This document shows, piece by piece, positions 61,938-64,000 of a stretch of 64,000 nucleotides of DNA. Below the pieces are notes generated by a model. That model did not search any database. It had not been told where the DNA came from and worked only from the letters and a program-made list of their open reading frames with translations. Each line of letters begins with the position of its first letter. The stretch's first letter is position 1. This DNA comes from Corbicula japonica (taxonomy: Eukaryota; Mollusca; Bivalvia; Venerida; Cyrenidae), in the NCBI GenBank assembly GCA_038501625.1, contig JAZAYU010000181.1:1-64000 (forward strand). The letters run 5' to 3'. Position numbers and translations under genes: made by a program.

Positions 61938-62186
61938 AATATTGTGTAATAGGTAATAGAAATATTGAGTAATAGATAAATGAAATATTGAGTAATAGAT
62001 AAATGAAATATTGAATAATAGGCAAATGAAATATTGAGTAATAGTTAAATTGAATTTTGAGTAATAGGTAAATGAATTATTGAGTTATAGGTAAATGGAA
62101 TATTGAGTAATAGATAAATGAAATATTGAGTAATAGGTAAATGAAATATCGAGTAACAGTTAAATGAAATATTGAGTAATAGGTTA
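61938..62186 (+). repeat. ~23-bp minisatellite
   Basis: About 11 units of gaaatattgagtaataggta plus aat. Confidence 0.95.
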
Positions 62187-62189
62187 AAG

Positions 62190-63110
62190 TGTTAAAAAAA
62201 ACTTATATTATTATTGATGTACTTCAAGAAAATGTCAGATGAGTAAGTTTTAGTCCCATAAAGAAACAGTGCTTGTGCTGAGTGAAGCTGACCACAACAA
62301 ATAATAACATAGAAAAAATTATCACCAAAATAGTTAAAATACAAATAAGTAAAATACACAAAAACTAACATGCATGAAAAATTATTCACAAAACAAAAAT
62401 GTTTTCCTCAAACACCATAGGCTGAAAACCATTCTTATTTAAAAAGTCCATTTTCTCTTCCAATGATAAAATTATGGAGAAGAAAACAAAATAACATTAT
62501 ATATTCTACCTGCCCAGCTGCTGTTAATAACTGCAGTATAATTGTATATGCAATTAAAACATATTAAAGTTAAGGACCAAGTGCATATTTTGATTAACAG
62601 ATGCTGGGGATGAGTAATATAGCTGCGCTATTCTTTTAATAGTCTAGTTAAAAACCTTGTTAAGAAAACAATTAAATGTATACTGGTTTTCTGTGAAAGT
62701 TTTGAACTAGAAATGTATAAACTAAAGTGTATAATTATTAGAATAGAATTTCCAGGAACCATCAAAAATAAAAAGAGAAAAAAGTGATCTGAATAAAATC
62801 ATCTCATGAAAACAGCTACGCTATAGTTGGAAGTGTTAACTTTAAACCATCCAAATGCGTTTAATACCCAGATAAACACAAACAAATATTGATTTAATTA
62901 ATTACACACATAAATACTTTCATTTTGACTGAAACTATGAAAAGAAGTAATAAAAATAAATGACAAGCGGCTTTCACTGTAGCTATTCCTCTTAAAGGAA
63001 TACGTTCGGCTGGTTATAACCTTTGTTTAAATGATAAAATGTATTTTGAATAATTCAATTTTCGTAATCAATTGATGACGACGAATATGATAATTGTATA
63101 ACTTACTTTT
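62190..63110. other. AT-rich DNA; GMPPA N-terminal exons not found here
   Basis: Read on the minus strand for GMPPA N-terminal motifs and nothing convincing was found. Confidence 0.5.
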
Positions 63111-63119
63111 AATTACACT

Positions 63120-63225
63120 GATAATCGTTTTTTCGAGCGTAGCATGAGAGCGGCCATTATTGACATCTCGTTGTCTCGCGAGAGATAAAACAACGAGGCG
63201 TGACGTCATTTACACACTTCCGTTT
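63120..63225. promoter_or_regulatory. CpG-containing promoter-like cluster (TCTCGCGAGA, CRE, ETS-like)
   Basis: In otherwise AT-rich DNA this stretch holds the palindrome TCTCGCGAGA (63174-63183), a consensus CRE TGACGTCA (63201-63208), CGGAAGT on the minus strand (63216-63222) and a GGCCATT YY1-like site near 63152. The arms CTCGTTGT (63167-63174) and ACAACGAG (63190-63197) form a dyad around the TCTCGCGAGA box. On the minus strand a strong donor (aaaa|gtaagt, near 63107) follows, as for a short first exon. These motifs are typical of housekeeping promoters. It could serve an upstream non-coding exon of GMPPA, an antisense transcript or an unseen gene. Confidence 0.5.
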
Positions 63226-63239
63226 CATAACAGTTAACG

Positions 63240-63750
63240 ATTCATACACGCAGAGATGAATGCAGGCAAATTTATTTATATGAAAACATTGCTATATGCG
63301 GGAAATTATTGCAAAGGAGCACAAATAGGAAAAAAATACATTATAGTTTTAGTGTATTTAGTGTTTTTACCTTCTTATCTTACATTTTGCTCAAGTAATT
63401 GCATCACTCACTAGGATTCAAAAGACAATATGTTAAATGAGAATGTGATACGCTCCGATCGCTAATTTGAAATTTTTCTTTTAGAATAAATTAACATTGA
63501 GTTTACTATTGTCCCCTCACGTCTCCTCAAATTAAATATGTCAATAAAGTTTTTCACACCATTTTAATATGTCACCCGATCTTCTTCGGAGCAAGCTGGC
63601 TAGTGAGATTAACGTATCAGTTAGAGGCAATGAACAATAACACGGGCATGTTAAAACTTGTTCCACTCAGTGTGCAACATTAAATTTAGATTTAAGAAAG
63701 AAATATACAATTTTACTGTAAATGTTCGTTTTGAAGTATTGAGTTGCACT
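63240..63750. other. AT-rich DNA without recognised feature
   Basis: No open frame, repeat or family motif recognised on either strand. Confidence 0.5.
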
Positions 63751-63754
63751 CAAC

Positions 63755-63885
63755 CCCAGGCTTAGCGGCGTGTGGATTAATATGCATTTCAATTAATACC
63801 CATGAACAAGCTTAATCAAACCGGGCCTGAAACATTTTCATATTTGTCAGGGTTCGGTGACTTTCAAAGTTCCCTTGTCATCAAC
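63755..63885. repeat. Interspersed repeat, copy 3 of 3
   Basis: taatatgcatttcaattaat, taatcaaaccgggcctgaaa and tgactttcaaagttccct, as at 56440 and 56705. Confidence 0.65.
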
Positions 63886-64000
63886 TTAAATTTTCAAAAA
63901 AATACATTAATTCAATTCAGGGCCTTCCACAGGCCATTATGACATACAGGCACCGGTATGCCTTAATTTCTTAAACTTATTCGGGACGATTGATCTGCCG

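Noticed and set aside
62519..62539. 21-bp GMPPA microexon (LLTAAGQ) between actgcag and gtagaa on the minus strand
   Set aside because: The peptide does not match GMPPA upstream of HYVEKP; chance splice-like context.

Overview
The window is eukaryotic nuclear DNA, most likely from a bivalve mollusc. Genes are split by GT-AG introns, the background is AT-rich, and interspersed and tandem repeats are very dense. A degraded Mab-21/cGAS-like reading frame of the kind that is greatly expanded in bivalves also points that way. The species assignment is inference.

Layout. (1) Positions 839-33991, + strand: the last 32 coding exons of a DIP2 (disco-interacting protein 2) orthologue, about 1,309 residues ending in the conserved VAYNM tail. 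The chain keeps phase through all 31 introns. It covers both adenylate-forming (AMP-binding/FAAL-like) domains; the N-terminal DMAP1-binding part lies to the left of the window. (2) 33992-43204: 3' flank and intergenic repeats. (3) 43205-45393, + strand: a Mab-21 domain (cGAS-like receptor family) pseudogene broken by stops, frameshifts and a 44-bp tandem duplication. (4) 45400-51565: repeat-rich intergenic DNA with a 546-bp inverted-repeat element, a GC-rich Pro/Ala-type minisatellite and a long 26-bp minisatellite. (5) 51566-59932, - strand: the last six coding exons (257 codons plus stop) of GMPPA, the regulatory alpha subunit of GDP-mannose pyrophosphorylase. Its N-terminal exons are not found in the rest of the window. 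(6) About 63120-63225: a compact CpG-containing promoter-like cluster (TCTCGCGAGA, CRE, ETS-like site).

Repeats dominate the non-coding DNA. Family A has some 45 full or partial copies of a ~242-bp TTAA-flanked non-autonomous element. Its inside is two long hairpins within terminal inverted repeats, and one copy nested in another shows TTAA target duplication directly. Family B has about 20 copies of a ~145-bp near-perfect hairpin that often sits inside family A copies. Other repeats include tRNA-derived SINEs, a tRNA-Thr-like sequence between 36-bp inverted arms, a Tc1/Tigger-like family, a CAGGG-ended element, an element carrying a ~167-187-bp internal tandem array, and several minisatellites.

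DIP2 and GMPPA converge on the pseudogene and intergenic region between them. They have no known common pathway, and I see no operon-like or cooperative gene system here. The most unusual observations are the hairpin architecture and nested insertions of the mobile families, three DIP2 splice-donor junctions tandemly duplicated into their introns, the decayed cGAS-like gene, and the isolated promoter-like cluster.
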